Shown here: positions 1-10,924 of the stretch, one piece after another
Layout of the letters: each line of letters begins with the position of its first letter
Position numbering within the stretch: the first letter of the stretch is position 1
Origin: Flavobacteriia bacterium
Lineage (GTDB): Bacteria; Bacteroidota; Bacteroidia; Flavobacteriales_D; Crocinitomicaceae
Length of the DNA stretch: 64,000 bases
NCBI GenBank assembly: GCA_009924735.1
Contig: RFQZ01000001.1
Span: 62,001-126,000 of the forward strand
Direction: 5' to 3'
Notes under the pieces: model-generated
What the model was told of the DNA's origin: nothing
What the model saw: only the letters and a program-made list of their open reading frames with translations
Databases searched by the model: none
Translations under genes and position numbers: made by a program

Positions 1-1578
1 TCCTTTCTTCGTTTCATCGGTTTGTGGAGAAATTTTAACCAAGATGTCGGCAAATTTACCTCTACCACCGGTTTGTTTCTTGTAAACCTCTCTGTGTTCA
101 GTATCTGCGCTGATGTCTTCACGGTAAGCAACCTGCGGTGCACCTTGACTTACTTCAACCCTAAACTCTCTTTTCAAACGATCCACAATGATTTCAAGGT
201 GAAGCTCACCCATACCTGAGATAATGGTTTGTCCGGTTTCTTCATCTGTATTCACACGGAAAGTTGGATCTTCCTCAGAAAGTTTAGACAAAGCAATGGA
301 CAATCTATCAGTATCTGCTTGCGTTTTAGGCTCAATCGCCAATCCAATTACTGGATCTGGGAAATCCATAGATTCTAGGATGATCGGTGCATTTTCTGCA
401 CAAAGCGTATCTCCTGTTTTGATGTCTTTAAATCCAACTACCGCACCAATGTCACCCGCACCCAATTCAGGGATTTGGTTTTGTTTGTTTGCGTGCATTT
501 GGAAGATTCGAGAAATTCTTTCTTTATTCTCAGAACGTGTATTAAGAACATAAGATCCTGCAACAAGGTTACCCGAGTAGGCACGGATGAAACACAACCT
601 TCCTACAAAAGGATCGGTTGCAATTTTAAATGCAAGTGCAGAAAAAGGCTCTTCTACTGATGGTTGACGTGTTACTTCCTCATCCGTTTTAGGATTGATT
701 CCAGTGATACCTTCCACATCCATCGGCGAGGGCAAAAGTTCCATCACCATGTCCAACATGGATTGAACGCCTTTGTTCTTGAAGGAAGAACCACACATCA
801 TTGGAACTACTTTACCTGAAATTACAGCTTGACGCAAGGCATTTAAGATTTCTCTTTCGGTAAGTGAATTCTCATCTTCGAAAAATTTCTCCATCAAAGT
901 CTCATCAAATTCAGCAACCGCCTCAAGTAATTCACTTCTCAATTTTCTAGCTTCGTCGATGATATCTGCTGGAATTTCAACTTCTTTATAAGTCATCCCA
1001 TAATCTTCTTCATTCCAAACGATTCCCTTGAAATTGATCAAATCAACCACTCCTTTAAAATTGTCTTCATCACCTATGTTGATTTGCAATGGTAAAGCAT
1101 GGCTTCCAAGCATGTCGCGAACTTGTTGACAAACTTTTAGAAAATCTGCACCTTGACGGTCCATTTTGTTCACAAAACCAATTCGGGGTACATTGTAATT
1201 GTTTGCCAATCTCCAGTTGGTTTCAGATTGCGGTTCAACACCATCTACAGCCGAAAACAAGAAAACCAAACCATCAAGTACACGAAGAGACCGATTCACT
1301 TCAACTGTAAAGTCAACGTGTCCTGGGGTATCAATAATGTTGATATGGTATTCTTGACCACGGTACATCCAATTTAGGGTTGTAGCCGCAGAGGTAATGG
1401 TAATTCCACGCTCTTGTTCTTGTTCCATCCAGTCCATGGTAGCAGCACCATCGTGAACTTCACCAATTTTATGATTTACCCCACCATAGAACAAAATTCG
1501 TTCTGTAGTTGTGGTTTTCCCTGCATCAATATGAGCAGCAATTCCAATGTTTCGTGTAAACTTAAGATCTCGTGCCAT
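1..1578 (-). CDS. fusA: Elongation factor G (partial, C-terminus beyond window start)
   Basis: Minus-strand open frame from ATG at 1578 reads [33 protein letters not shown]...[28 protein letters not shown], the EF-G G-domain; str operon context. Missing from the ORF track because it has no stop inside the window. Confidence 0.97.
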   Translation of the reverse strand, partial: MARDLKFTRNIGIAAHIDAGKTTTTERILFYGGVNHKIGEVHDGAATMDWMEQEQERGITITSAATTLNWMYRGQEYHINIIDTPGHVDFTVEVNRSLRVLDGLVFLFSAVDGVEPQSETNWRLANNYNVPRIGFVNKMDRQGADFLKVCQQVRDMLGSHALPLQINIGDEDNFKGVVDLINFKGIVWNEEDYGMTYKEVEIPADIIDEARKLRSELLEAVAEFDETLMEKFFEDENSLTEREILNALRQAVISGKVVPMMCGSSFKNKGVQSMLDMVMELLPSPMDVEGITGINPKTDEEVTRQPSVEEPFSALAFKIATDPFVGRLCFIRAYSGNLVAGSYVLNTRSENKERISRIFQMHANKQNQIPELGAGDIGAVVGFKDIKTGDTLCAENAPIILESMDFPDPVIGLAIEPKTQADTDRLSIALSKLSEEDPTFRVNTDEETGQTIISGMGELHLEIIVDRLKREFRVEVSQGAPQVAYREDISADTEHREVYKKQTGGRGKFADILVKISPQTDETKKG

Positions 1579-1581
1579 GAT

Positions 1582-2052
1582 TTAAAATCTAAAATGTGAA
1601 AACGCTTTATTTGCTTCAGCCATCCTTATGGTATCTTCCTTCTTTTTAAAGGCTGCGCCTTCTTCTTTGGAAGCTGCAATAATTTCTGCTGCTAATTTTT
1701 GAGACATTGTCTTTTCGTTACGCTTGCGAGCATAACCTATCAACCATTTCATTGCAAGTGAAGCTTTTCTTTCTTCACGAACTGGGGTAGGAATTTGGAA
1801 GGTGGCACCTCCAACTCGGCGGCTTCTAACCTCAACACTTGGTGTTACATTTTCAAGTGCTTTTCTCCAAACTTCGATTCCTGCTTGGTCTTCAATTTTA
1901 CCATCGATTAATTCAATCGCATCGTAAAAAATTCTAAATGCTAAACTTTTCTTTCCGGAGTACATTAAGTTATTCACGAACTTCGTAACCATTTGTTCAT
2001 TGAATTTTGGATCCGGAAGGATGGCTATTTTTTTGGCTTTTCTTCTTCTCAT
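1582..2052 (-). CDS. rpsG: 30S ribosomal protein S7
   Basis: [36 protein letters not shown]...; between rpsL and fusA. Confidence 0.97.
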   Translation of the reverse strand: MRRRKAKKIAILPDPKFNEQMVTKFVNNLMYSGKKSLAFRIFYDAIELIDGKIEDQAGIEVWRKALENVTPSVEVRSRRVGGATFQIPTPVREERKASLAMKWLIGYARKRNEKTMSQKLAAEIIAASKEEGAAFKKKEDTIRMAEANKAFSHFRF

Positions 2053-2070
2053 CGCTAAATGCTTTTATGG

Positions 2071-2448
2071 TTATTTCTGTTTAGGGCGTTTGGTTCCATA
2101 CTTAGAACGACGTTGGGATCTTCCTTGAACTCCCGCTGTATCTTCTGCGCCACGAACAATGTGATATCTAACTCCGGGAAGGTCTTTTACACGCCCTCCA
2201 CGTACCAATACCAAGGAGTGTTCCTGAAGGTTGTGACCCTCACCTCCAATGTAGGCATTGACTTCTCTACCGTTGGTAAGGCGCACACGTGCTACCTTCC
2301 GCATTGCAGAATTTGGTTTTTTTGGAGTGGTTGTGTAAACACGAACACATACTCCTTTTCGTTGAGGACATGAATCAAGTGCAGCAGACTTACTTTTCTT
2401 GACTACTGCCGTTCTTCCTTTGCGAACTAACTGTTGAATAGTTGGCAT
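2071..2448 (-). CDS. rpsL: 30S ribosomal protein S12
   Basis: [12 protein letters not shown]...[38 protein letters not shown]12 signature. Confidence 0.98.
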   Translation of the reverse strand: MPTIQQLVRKGRTAVVKKSKSAALDSCPQRKGVCVRVYTTTPKKPNSAMRKVARVRLTNGREVNAYIGGEGHNLQEHSLVLVRGGRVKDLPGVRYHIVRGAEDTAGVQGRSQRRSKYGTKRPKQK

Positions 2449-2506
2449 AAAAATACTCTTAATTAAACAATAATAAATTTTTAACTCAAACGCTCTTTGA
2501 GGGGTG

Positions 2507-2536
2507 CAAAGATACGAGGTTAATTTAATTACACAA
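2507..2536 (-). promoter_or_regulatory. Bacteroidetes-type promoter for the str operon
   Basis: Minus strand TTG (2536-2534), 19-nt spacer, TATCTTTG (2514-2507) matches TTG-N17-23-TAnnTTTG, upstream of rpsL. Confidence 0.6.
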
Positions 2537-2565
2537 TAGGATTGGGAAAAAAGTTCAAGTTTTTT

Positions 2566-3456
2566 CTACTTGTGCAGCGGAACCATTTGAAAAGGTTCAA
2601 TGTGAATGTGCATATTTTCAATGGCCGGTATTTCACGTTGAATGTGCGCTTTGAATGCGTGCGAGATGTCATGTCCTTCACGCACAGATAATTGCCCATC
2701 TACTCGAATGTGAATATCCACAAAAAACCGCATCCCTATTTTCCGAATTCTACATTTCTCTGTATTGTGGACACCTTCAACTTCTTTGCTTAAAATGTCA
2801 ATTTTTTGTACCAATTCATCATGCAAGTGCTCATCCATCATCTCTCCCAGTGCCGGTCTAAAAATTTTATAGGCATTGTAGAGAATAAATCCGGTAGCAA
2901 AAAGTGCTGCCCAATCGTCTGCGGATTCAAATCCCTCTCCACATATCCGTGCAATGCAAATACCGATGAAAGCGGTAACCGAGGTAATTGCATCGCTTCG
3001 GTGGTGCCAAGCATCTGCCTTCAGGGTAGAACTTTGGGTAAGTTTTGCTTTACGGATTACGAATCGGTAGGAAAGTTCTTTCCAAACAATGATGCCCCCC
3101 AAAACAAAAAGTGTCCAATATTTTGGTTGTGCATGGGGTGTCTGTATGTTCAATATTGAATGATATCCTATAACTAAAGAGGAAAAAATAAGAAACCCTA
3201 CTACGATAAAGGTGATTAGGGGTTCTATCCTCCCATGACCGTATGGATGATTCACGTCCGCCGGCTTACTTGCATATTTAAGTCCAAAAAGAACCAAGGC
3301 AGAAGACAAAACATCTGTTGTTGATTCAATGGCATCGGCAATTAACGCATAGGAATTTCCAAAGAACCCAGCCAACCACTTGGTAAGTGCCATTAAAAAG
3401 TTACCAACGATGCTAAACACTGCTGTTCGCACCGCAATGCTTTCATTTTGAATCAA
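2566..3456 (-). CDS. Cation diffusion facilitator family transporter
   Basis: NSYALIADAIESTTDVLSSALVLFGLKYASKPADVNHPYGHGRIEPL; CDF TM1/TM2 region and HPYGHGR motif. Confidence 0.92.
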   Translation of the reverse strand: MIQNESIAVRTAVFSIVGNFLMALTKWLAGFFGNSYALIADAIESTTDVLSSALVLFGLKYASKPADVNHPYGHGRIEPLITFIVVGFLIFSSLVIGYHSILNIQTPHAQPKYWTLFVLGGIIVWKELSYRFVIRKAKLTQSSTLKADAWHHRSDAITSVTAFIGICIARICGEGFESADDWAALFATGFILYNAYKIFRPALGEMMDEHLHDELVQKIDILSKEVEGVHNTEKCRIRKIGMRFFVDIHIRVDGQLSVREGHDISHAFKAHIQREIPAIENMHIHIEPFQMVPLHK

Positions 3457-3492
3457 AACGATTTTAATTTGGGAATTTAAACAGTAAATCGA

Positions 3493-4080
3493 TTACCCTC
3501 TTCGTCTTTCTAGAAGAATCATCATCATAAGTCCAAGAAGGATTCTGCTTTCTGCTTCACCAAGGTCACCGGTTTTTTGAACTTGGAATTTCCTTCCAAA
3601 AAAGGACTGCATTTTTTTCAATTTTGCAACTACATTATTGTTGCTGTCTTTCACCAAATAGGTTGGGTTGAATAAATACCCCGTAAAAATACCTAAGATT
3701 GGAATTTCAGATAACACTGCATCCAACACTTTAATCCAAGGATTTTCCTCGGAGATTGTATAGTCATGGTTTTGCGCAGCATCGTAAATTTCATAGGTGG
3801 CATTCCAAATGGACCTAATTCCTTTGCGCGTTACCCGGCCGATTTCAACCTCTTGGTCGTCTGTAAAAAGGTAAGATGCAGAAAAATCCAACCATTTATT
3901 GGCTCTGATTCGGAAGTTAACGTTTTTCTTGGCTTCGCCATCGTAAATAAGGATGTCTTCTTTAAGCTTAAACATCTTTTGACGGACATACGCAACTGTA
4001 CTTCCCGTTGCATCTTTTGCGATGAAATCATTGGATAAAGTTCCGATTTTAAAATTTATGTCTAAGGGAAAATTGTACAT
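3493..4080 (-). CDS. LURP-one/tubby C-terminal-like (scramblase-like) protein
   Basis: NDFIAKDATGSTVAYVRQKMFKLKEDILIYDGE...LFNPTYLVKDSNNNVVAKLKKMQSFFGRKFQV repeat pattern typical of LURP-one-related folds. Confidence 0.5.
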   Translation of the reverse strand: MYNFPLDINFKIGTLSNDFIAKDATGSTVAYVRQKMFKLKEDILIYDGEAKKNVNFRIRANKWLDFSASYLFTDDQEVEIGRVTRKGIRSIWNATYEIYDAAQNHDYTISEENPWIKVLDAVLSEIPILGIFTGYLFNPTYLVKDSNNNVVAKLKKMQSFFGRKFQVQKTGDLGEAESRILLGLMMMILLERRRG

Positions 4081-4168
4081 AGCCTGGTTGTTTTAAAAAT
4101 TCCTTCAAAGGTAGAAATTTTGATTAGAATGGTTAGCCTAATTTTATCAACAATCCGATCGAGTAGCT

Positions 4169-5359
4169 TTACTCAGTTAAGAATACCCTTCGAACGTTCC
4201 CGCCTTCATACTGAATCAAAACCATCGTGTTTTTTCTTCTTTCGATTTCTCGGCCCATCAGGTCGAGATACCTTACGATGTGTTGTTCAACCTCCTGAAA
4301 TTCAGAAATACCCCCTACGGTCAAGATCAAATTCAAGGTTAGAATGCTGTCACAATCATTTGGATTTGCCATGGTATCTGTATAGGACCCGCTTTGCAAG
4401 TAGGTCATCCCGTTAAATGGCCATGTATAAGATCCCGTGGCGGAAACATTTTGTTGACCAAAAAGGTAGTTGTTAACGATTAAAGATTGAATCATGGTAT
4501 CACACACATTTCCAGCGCAAGCGACCAATTGAACGGCATAAACACCTGGATTGTTGTAACAAATGGAGGGAGGAATTGGGCTCATGGACGTATTGCCATT
4601 TCCAAAATCCCACATAAAAAGGGATGCTCCACTGCATGTATTGGTGAAATCGACGCAGTCTCCAGGACAAATGTTGTTTTGAAAACCAAAAGAAGCGGTG
4701 ACGTTTGCCGCAGGGGTTGTAATGGCTACGTTGTTTATCGCTAAGGAAGGGTCTGTTCCATTTCCATCGTTGTCATTAACCCACTCAAAACCAATTTTCA
4801 AGGTCGTAATGTTTTGACAACTCACAGGAAGCGCATGTGTAAAATGTGACCACAACCCTTGTCCACCGGCACAAGTAGCCGCTGGCGCAATGGTTTGTAA
4901 AGTGGCCCAAGTCAAACCTCCGTCAATACTGTAAAGCACTTTGCCAAAATCAAAACCTGGTTGACCAATTCCGATGTAATCAAACTCGATGGACAAAGCC
5001 CCTGTGTTTAATGTATTGATGTTATTCAAGATGTAGGTCCGCTTGTGGGTGACTGCATCGATAAAACCCAATCCGCCATCTCCAGCATTGTACGTGGCGC
5101 CTGTACCCAAGCACCAAGCACCTTGACATCCCACATGAAGTGTCTTATTTCCATTGCTTGCTACGCCACAATTACCGGCAGCAACGCCTCCTTCAGCATC
5201 CGAAATCACCCAAAGGTTTGCATCAACGCCATTGAGTCCAGAAGAAGCATTCAAGCTCCAATTCGCAGGTGTTTCGAAGTTATCTTGCCAAACAATGGTT
5301 TGGGCTGAAAGGGAAAATGTTAAGGCGAAAAAAACAGTAAGTGCGTAGTAAGTTTTCAT
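4169..5359 (-). CDS. Secreted PKD-domain protein with a T9SS-like C-terminal tail
   Basis: Signal peptide MKTYYALTVFFALTFSLSAQT; PKD-like FTNTCSGASLFMWDFGNGNTS...; C-term YLDLMGREIERRKNTMVLIQYEGGNVRRVFLTE. Confidence 0.7.
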   Translation of the reverse strand: MKTYYALTVFFALTFSLSAQTIVWQDNFETPANWSLNASSGLNGVDANLWVISDAEGGVAAGNCGVASNGNKTLHVGCQGAWCLGTGATYNAGDGGLGFIDAVTHKRTYILNNINTLNTGALSIEFDYIGIGQPGFDFGKVLYSIDGGLTWATLQTIAPAATCAGGQGLWSHFTHALPVSCQNITTLKIGFEWVNDNDGNGTDPSLAINNVAITTPAANVTASFGFQNNICPGDCVDFTNTCSGASLFMWDFGNGNTSMSPIPPSICYNNPGVYAVQLVACAGNVCDTMIQSLIVNNYLFGQQNVSATGSYTWPFNGMTYLQSGSYTDTMANPNDCDSILTLNLILTVGGISEFQEVEQHIVRYLDLMGREIERRKNTMVLIQYEGGNVRRVFLTE

Positions 5360-5452
5360 AAGTCAATTATATGTTAACAAATTTAACCAAATATTAATAC
5401 CAACAACAAAGTCACAAATCTTTATTTTGTGATAAATTTAAGCCATTAAAAA

Positions 5453-7024
5453 TTGAGTTATAACGACGTTTCCACACCTAACTACCCTATGAAAAATATC
5501 TTATTCGTTTTAATGATAGCAGCAAGCACAATTCACATGTACGCTCAAACACAACGGGTTTATTGCTCGGAAATAGATGATATGATCAAAGACAAGGGTG
5601 TATTTCCTTTTGGAATTGCCTCAGGTGACCCTACTCAAAACAGCGTAGTCCTATGGACAGCAATCAATCCATATAAGACTTCGAGTACACTGCAATTAGA
5701 ATGTGAGCTTAGTGAAAACATACTTTTTTCAGATTCCACGTTAAAATTCATCCGTTTCATTCGCTATGAAGATGGGTTCACGGGAAAAATCACTGCGCAA
5801 AACCTTAAGCCAGGGAAGACCTATTACTACCGATTCATCTATAACCAAGACACCTCTGTGGTTGGCATTACAAAAACACTTGGAGAGAATCCTGAGAACT
5901 TAAAATTCGCAGTGGCAAGTTGTAGCAACTTTGAGTGGGGGTATTTCAACGCCTACGGCTCCTTGGCAAAAGTAAAAGAACTTGATTTCGTAATTCATTT
6001 GGGTGATTATATCTACGAGTATGGTCCGGGAACCTATGGTAACAAAGATTTGGCGAGAAAGCACATTCCACAGAAGGAGATCATTTCCATGACAGATTAT
6101 CGTTCTAGGTATGCACAATACAGATTAGATCCAAATTTACAGGAATTGCATAGGGTGGTTCCTTTTATCACCGTGTGGGATGACCACGAAATTGCAAATG
6201 ACTCCTATGTTGAAGGGGCTCAAAATCATCAAGAGGATGAGGGTTCATGGGATGCAAGAAAAGAGAATGGAAAGAAAGCCTACTTTGAGTGGATGCCAAT
6301 AACCGACAACACCATGCACAGCATTCGAAGAAAATTCAAGATGGGGAATTTGGCTGAATTGTATATGTTAGACGGAAGAATGGAGGGGCGTTCACAACAA
6401 TTAAAATCATTTAACGACGCGGACCGCACAGACTCTACCCGATCTATGTTGGGGACGGAACAAAGGGATTGGCTTCAGTATGGCGTGTCCCATTCGATGG
6501 CAAAATGGAAAATCATAGGGAACCAAGTTATTTTTTCTTCCTATAACTACCCGAAACAGATGGCGAAATATGAGAAGAGCATGGATATGTGGGAAGGATA
6601 CCCCATTGAGAGGGACCAAATTCTTTCTAAATGGTATACCGATGAAGAAAAAAACATCATCATTTTAACGGGCGATGTTCATGCCTCGTTTTCCATTGAT
6701 TTACGAAAAGACATTCACGATCCTAAAACACACGTGGGTACAGAATGGGTAGCTCCAAGTATCACCTCTTCAAGTTTAGATGAGTACATACCTACCTGGA
6801 AAGCAAGATTGGCTGAAAAATTTATGGCGAAACGAAAAACCAATCCACAAATCAATTATTTAAATTTCCGTGACCATGGGTTTTTATTGGTAGAACTCAA
6901 CAAAGAAAAGGCTTCCGCGCAGTGGTGGTATGAAAAAAACATCCTTAAACCGAAAGCTAAAATCAAGAAAAAAGCCAGCCGTTCGGTACGCAATATCAAC
7001 CCTGTTTCCACGCAATCTAAGTAG
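5453..7024 (+). CDS. PhoD-type alkaline phosphatase D family protein (start may be internal, at MKNILFVLMIAAS)
   Basis: FPFGIASGDPTQNSVVLWTAINP; SCSNFEWGYFNAYG; FVIHLGDYIYEYG; TVWDDHEIANDS; ILTGDVHASF. Confidence 0.93.
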   Translation: MSYNDVSTPNYPMKNILFVLMIAASTIHMYAQTQRVYCSEIDDMIKDKGVFPFGIASGDPTQNSVVLWTAINPYKTSSTLQLECELSENILFSDSTLKFIRFIRYEDGFTGKITAQNLKPGKTYYYRFIYNQDTSVVGITKTLGENPENLKFAVASCSNFEWGYFNAYGSLAKVKELDFVIHLGDYIYEYGPGTYGNKDLARKHIPQKEIISMTDYRSRYAQYRLDPNLQELHRVVPFITVWDDHEIANDSYVEGAQNHQEDEGSWDARKENGKKAYFEWMPITDNTMHSIRRKFKMGNLAELYMLDGRMEGRSQQLKSFNDADRTDSTRSMLGTEQRDWLQYGVSHSMAKWKIIGNQVIFSSYNYPKQMAKYEKSMDMWEGYPIERDQILSKWYTDEEKNIIILTGDVHASFSIDLRKDIHDPKTHVGTEWVAPSITSSSLDEYIPTWKARLAEKFMAKRKTNPQINYLNFRDHGFLLVELNKEKASAQWWYEKNILKPKAKIKKKASRSVRNINPVSTQSK

Positions 7025-7164
7025 TTCTACGCAGGTCCTACGTGACAACTACTTAACCCCTTATGTGTAGCTCTATGTATTTTACGTAGTGCGAATTCTT
7101 TTTGCTTTCTCCCCCCGCTTTCATGTCGCAACTTTGATTCACAAACAACGACAAAAACAATATC

Positions 7165-9285
7165 ATGAAAGCAAAAAACCTACTTCTCTCCGCAATTTTT
7201 GGAACCCTTTCCAGTTTCTCGTTTGCCCAAAATCAAAGCACTGTTTGGGCGCAAATCACGGAAGTGAATGCAATTCCTACCATGACCGCAGACGGAAAGT
7301 TAAGTTCTGCAAATCCAGCCCTTGACGCTGCCATTTCTAATGTAAACATCGTTTCGATTGCTAAAGCACTTCCCGCATCAAAAAGTGAAAAATTACAAAA
7401 GGTTTACGCTTTCACATGTAACTGTGAGGAAAGCGAACTAAAGAATAGCCTTAAAGAAGTTTCGGTAGTTTCTGGAATTGAAAATGCACCAAACTACCAA
7501 GCGCTTTATTCGACGAACGATTTCAACTTGATGGTGCCAACAGATTATGCACTTAACCTTATTCAAGCACAAGGTGCTTGGGACGTAACACACGGAAGCA
7601 GTAGCTTTGCGATTGGCATCAGTGACCAAAACATCACCCCAAACCACGAAGAATTAGCCGGGAAAATCGTTCATTACGATGCTTCAAACACAGCTACGCC
7701 TTCACACGGAAATGCCGTTTCTATCATTGCCGCAGGAAATACGGATAACAATCAAGGGTTGAGTGCCATCGGTTTCAATTCGTCCATTGCTTTCTATCAA
7801 ATGAACTACAATGAAATCCTATTGGCTTCTTATGCTGGGATTGATGTAATCAATATCAGTTGGACCTCAGGATGTTTCTACAATCAGTATGAACAAGATG
7901 TAATGACCGAAATATATGACAACGGAACCTTCGCAGTTGCGGCAGCAGGAAATGGAAATACCTGTGGCACACCCGATGCTTTGGTTTACCCAGCTGCTTA
8001 TGCACACGTATTTGCCGTTACAAGCATCGGTCAATCTGACAATCACGAACAAACGGCTGGCGATCCAAATTCAACGCACCAACACAACAACATGGTAGAT
8101 TTATCTGCGCCTGGGTATGATGTTGCCATTGCCCCTATGAGTGGTTGGTATTTAGCAAGTTCAGGTACATCTTATGCCGCACCTTTTGTTACGGGAACCA
8201 TTGCCTTGATGTTGACTGCAAACCCTTGTTTAACGAACAATGACATTGAAACCATATTGAAAAACAGTTCCAACAATATTGACCTTTTAAACCCTAATTA
8301 CGCAGGTAAAATTGGAGCAGGCAGGTTGAATGCTGCAAATGCGGTTGCTATGGCATCTGGGTTTGTTAGCAATGGACATTTCAACGCAAGTGTCGCAGGT
8401 CTATGCCAATCCTCTACAGGTTCCATTACCCTTGCACCAAGCCAATTTACAGCTCCTTTTAACGTGGCTTGGTCGAATGGAATGACAGGATTGCAAAATA
8501 CAGGTTTGGCAAGCGGTAACTATACCCTAACGCTTACTGATGCACATGGTTGTACCGCGGACACGACCATACTCATCAATACAGCAACGCCTTTGCAATT
8601 GAATGCTACTTTGACACATGTTCAATGTTTTGGTCAAAGCAATGGTGCGATTGACGTTACCGTAACGCAAGGCACACCGAACTACAGCTATTTCTGGGAC
8701 AACGGGGCAAACACACAAGACCTTAACAACATTCCTTCTGGAACGTACCGTTTAACGATGGTTGACGGGAATGGATGCACCGCATACGAAAGCTTCGATA
8801 TTTTACAACCTACGCAGTTGAATCTTAACGCTGTGGTTACCGATGTAACGACCAGCACCAACGGAAGCATTGACCTAAGCGTTACAGGTGGCGTACCTAC
8901 TTACTTATTTGCATGGTCAAATGGGGTGAATACCGAAGACTTAACCAATCTAAATGCTGGTGTGTATGACGTAACGGTTTTCGATGCAAATGGATGTACC
9001 TCTAATACCCAAGTAACAGTGTTAGATCTTACTGCAAGCATCGAAGAAAATCAAAATGCTGAGGTAACTGTGTATCCAAATCCAAGCAATGGTAATGCGA
9101 CCATCACATGGACAGGAACAATGACAACGCTTTTGATTACAGATGCGCAAGGAAAACAAGTTGAGAATGTACAGGTAGATGGACAGCAGGCGTACAACAT
9201 AAACCAAAACGCAACAGGAATGTATCTTGTAACGTTGGTAAATGACAAAGGAAATACAACCACAAAAAGAATCGTGGTTATGTAA
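7165..9285 (+). CDS. Secreted S8 (subtilisin-like) serine peptidase with SprB-like repeats and T9SS type A sorting domain
   Basis: GISDQNITPNHEEL, HGNAVSIIAAG, SSGTSYAAPFVTGTIALM (Asp/His/Ser regions); repeats of the type GG.PTY.F.WSNG.NTEDL.NL.AGVY.VTV.DANGC; C-term VYPNPSNGNATITW...GMYLVTLVNDKGNTTTKRIVVM. Confidence 0.92.
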   Translation: MKAKNLLLSAIFGTLSSFSFAQNQSTVWAQITEVNAIPTMTADGKLSSANPALDAAISNVNIVSIAKALPASKSEKLQKVYAFTCNCEESELKNSLKEVSVVSGIENAPNYQALYSTNDFNLMVPTDYALNLIQAQGAWDVTHGSSSFAIGISDQNITPNHEELAGKIVHYDASNTATPSHGNAVSIIAAGNTDNNQGLSAIGFNSSIAFYQMNYNEILLASYAGIDVINISWTSGCFYNQYEQDVMTEIYDNGTFAVAAAGNGNTCGTPDALVYPAAYAHVFAVTSIGQSDNHEQTAGDPNSTHQHNNMVDLSAPGYDVAIAPMSGWYLASSGTSYAAPFVTGTIALMLTANPCLTNNDIETILKNSSNNIDLLNPNYAGKIGAGRLNAANAVAMASGFVSNGHFNASVAGLCQSSTGSITLAPSQFTAPFNVAWSNGMTGLQNTGLASGNYTLTLTDAHGCTADTTILINTATPLQLNATLTHVQCFGQSNGAIDVTVTQGTPNYSYFWDNGANTQDLNNIPSGTYRLTMVDGNGCTAYESFDILQPTQLNLNAVVTDVTTSTNGSIDLSVTGGVPTYLFAWSNGVNTEDLTNLNAGVYDVTVFDANGCTSNTQVTVLDLTASIEENQNAEVTVYPNPSNGNATITWTGTMTTLLITDAQGKQVENVQVDGQQAYNINQNATGMYLVTLVNDKGNTTTKRIVVM

Positions 9286-9310
9286 GGATGGTTAGGTTAA
9301 AGGTTAGGAG

Positions 9311-9339
9311 AAGGGGTAGCAACGGCTATCCCTTTTTCT
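9311..9339 (+). terminator. Hairpin plus T-run after the subtilase gene
   Basis: AAGGGGTAGC-AACG-GCTATCCCTT followed by TTT; 26 bp past the stop. Confidence 0.6.
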
Positions 9340-9757
9340 TTTGCATTAAAAAATGTTGAATGGTACCAAAGAGCAAATGCGAAATCGACTGAAGTTCATA
9401 TCCTAACGATTCATAAAATCCCATTGCATTTTCACGCGCATGTAAAAGGATGGTTTCAGCCCCATTTAACCACGCTTCTGCTTCCATTTCTCGAATGATC
9501 ATCCTCCCAATTCCTTTGTTTTGGGCATCCGGATGAACCGCCATGTAACGAATTTGAAAAACTTCGGGAGAAACTTGATCCAACCGACCTACCCCAATTA
9601 TTTTGGATGCGGAAAAACAAGCGAAATGCTTGGTTTGGTCTTCCAATCCATCCCTTTCTGTTCCAAGGGGTTGATTCCATGGTTTACGTAAAACTTCATA
9701 GCGCAGGCTAAAATAGGATTCCCATTCCTGTGCATTTTCTGGTGACCTTATTTCCAT
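9326..9757 (-). CDS. GNAT family N-acetyltransferase
   Basis: IRYMAVHPDAQNKGIGRMIIREMEAEAWLNGAETILLHARENAMGFYESLGYE. Confidence 0.9.
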   Translation of the reverse strand: MEIRSPENAQEWESYFSLRYEVLRKPWNQPLGTERDGLEDQTKHFACFSASKIIGVGRLDQVSPEVFQIRYMAVHPDAQNKGIGRMIIREMEAEAWLNGAETILLHARENAMGFYESLGYELQSISHLLFGTIQHFLMQKKKG

Positions 9758-10836
9758 TTGAAAGCAATTTGGGAAACCCTTCGGGTCATTTCACCGTCGA
9801 TCAATTCTTCCTTGATAAGTTGTTTCGCTTGTGGTGATTTAAATACTTCATCCAGGTTTTTTACAATCCCCATTGGAATAAATTTCTTCGACATCTGTTG
9901 GGAAAGGCTGTAAGAATCCTGTTGTTTTACCATCGGCTCGAGCAATTCGAACAACATTTTTCTGTTAGCTACCCGATCAACATTGTTCAAAAAACGAGGA
10001 TCCTTAAGGATTTCAGGACAATTCAAAAGGATGCATAGCCATTCAAAATGCTTGTTAGATCCAATTGCAAAAGTTACCAAGGCCTTGTCTTTGGTCGAAA
10101 ACAACTCGCCGTAAGGCGCTATGTTGGGATGAAGACTCCCCATGCGAAAGGGAACGTTACCATTCATAAGGTAATTGCTTGCTTGGTTTACAAGGCTGCA
10201 TATTGCCGCATCATAAAGTGACACTTCTACCGTACTTCCCACATTCGTCTTTTGTTTTTTCAATAAAGAGATCAAAATCCCTTCTTTTAGTTGATGCGCT
10301 GCCAAAACATCAATGAATGCAACGGGCATTTTAAGCGGCATCGAATCAAATTCACCGTTCATGGACATAAATCCGGTTTCAGCTTGGAGGATTAAATCAT
10401 AGGCGACACGGTCGGAATCGGAACCAAAACCAGAGATTTTCGCAATGATTAGGTTTGGGTTGACCGCGCGCAATTTCTCTTCTGTCAAACCTAGCTTTTC
10501 GTCATCCCCCTTTTTGAAATTCATGAGAAGTAGGTCTGCGGTTACAAGTTGCGTTAAGAATTGGTGATAATCCGTTGGAAGTGTTAAATCTAAAAATTGA
10601 TAGTTTTTGTTGTAATTACAGCTTGAAAAATACGATGTTATGCTGTTTTTTTCATTGGGTATACGCCAGGATCGGGTGACATCTTTGTGCTTCGGATGTT
10701 CAATTTTAACAACTTCTGCTCCCAATTCAGAAAAAAAAGACCCCACCGTTGGACCTGCCAAAACCGTTGATAAATCTATGACTTTTAAATCTGAAAACAT
10801 GGAATCAAAATTAAACCAATTCGCCGTTGAAAGCAT
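9748..10836 (-). CDS. CaiB/BaiF family CoA transferase (start probably internal at MFSDLKVIDLS)
   Basis: LKVIDLSTVLAGPTVGSFFSELGAEVVKIEHPKHKDVTRSW; class III CoA-transferase. Confidence 0.9.
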   Translation of the reverse strand: MLSTANWFNFDSMFSDLKVIDLSTVLAGPTVGSFFSELGAEVVKIEHPKHKDVTRSWRIPNEKNSITSYFSSCNYNKNYQFLDLTLPTDYHQFLTQLVTADLLLMNFKKGDDEKLGLTEEKLRAVNPNLIIAKISGFGSDSDRVAYDLILQAETGFMSMNGEFDSMPLKMPVAFIDVLAAHQLKEGILISLLKKQKTNVGSTVEVSLYDAAICSLVNQASNYLMNGNVPFRMGSLHPNIAPYGELFSTKDKALVTFAIGSNKHFEWLCILLNCPEILKDPRFLNNVDRVANRKMLFELLEPMVKQQDSYSLSQQMSKKFIPMGIVKNLDEVFKSPQAKQLIKEELIDGEMTRRVSQIAFKWK

Positions 10837-10924
10837 GATCGCGCAAAAAAAAGTAAAGAATGCTGATTCTCACGGAATGATTTCCATACAAATTAAGTAG
10901 ATTTGCACAACAAAAAAAGTCACT

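Noticed and set aside
22-1599. Plus-strand ORFs over the first 1.6 kb
   Set aside because: Antisense to fusA, which reads cleanly on the minus strand.
7029-7090. TACG/CTACG-rich stretch after the PhoD-like gene
   Set aside because: Short irregular repeats without a convincing stem or spacing.
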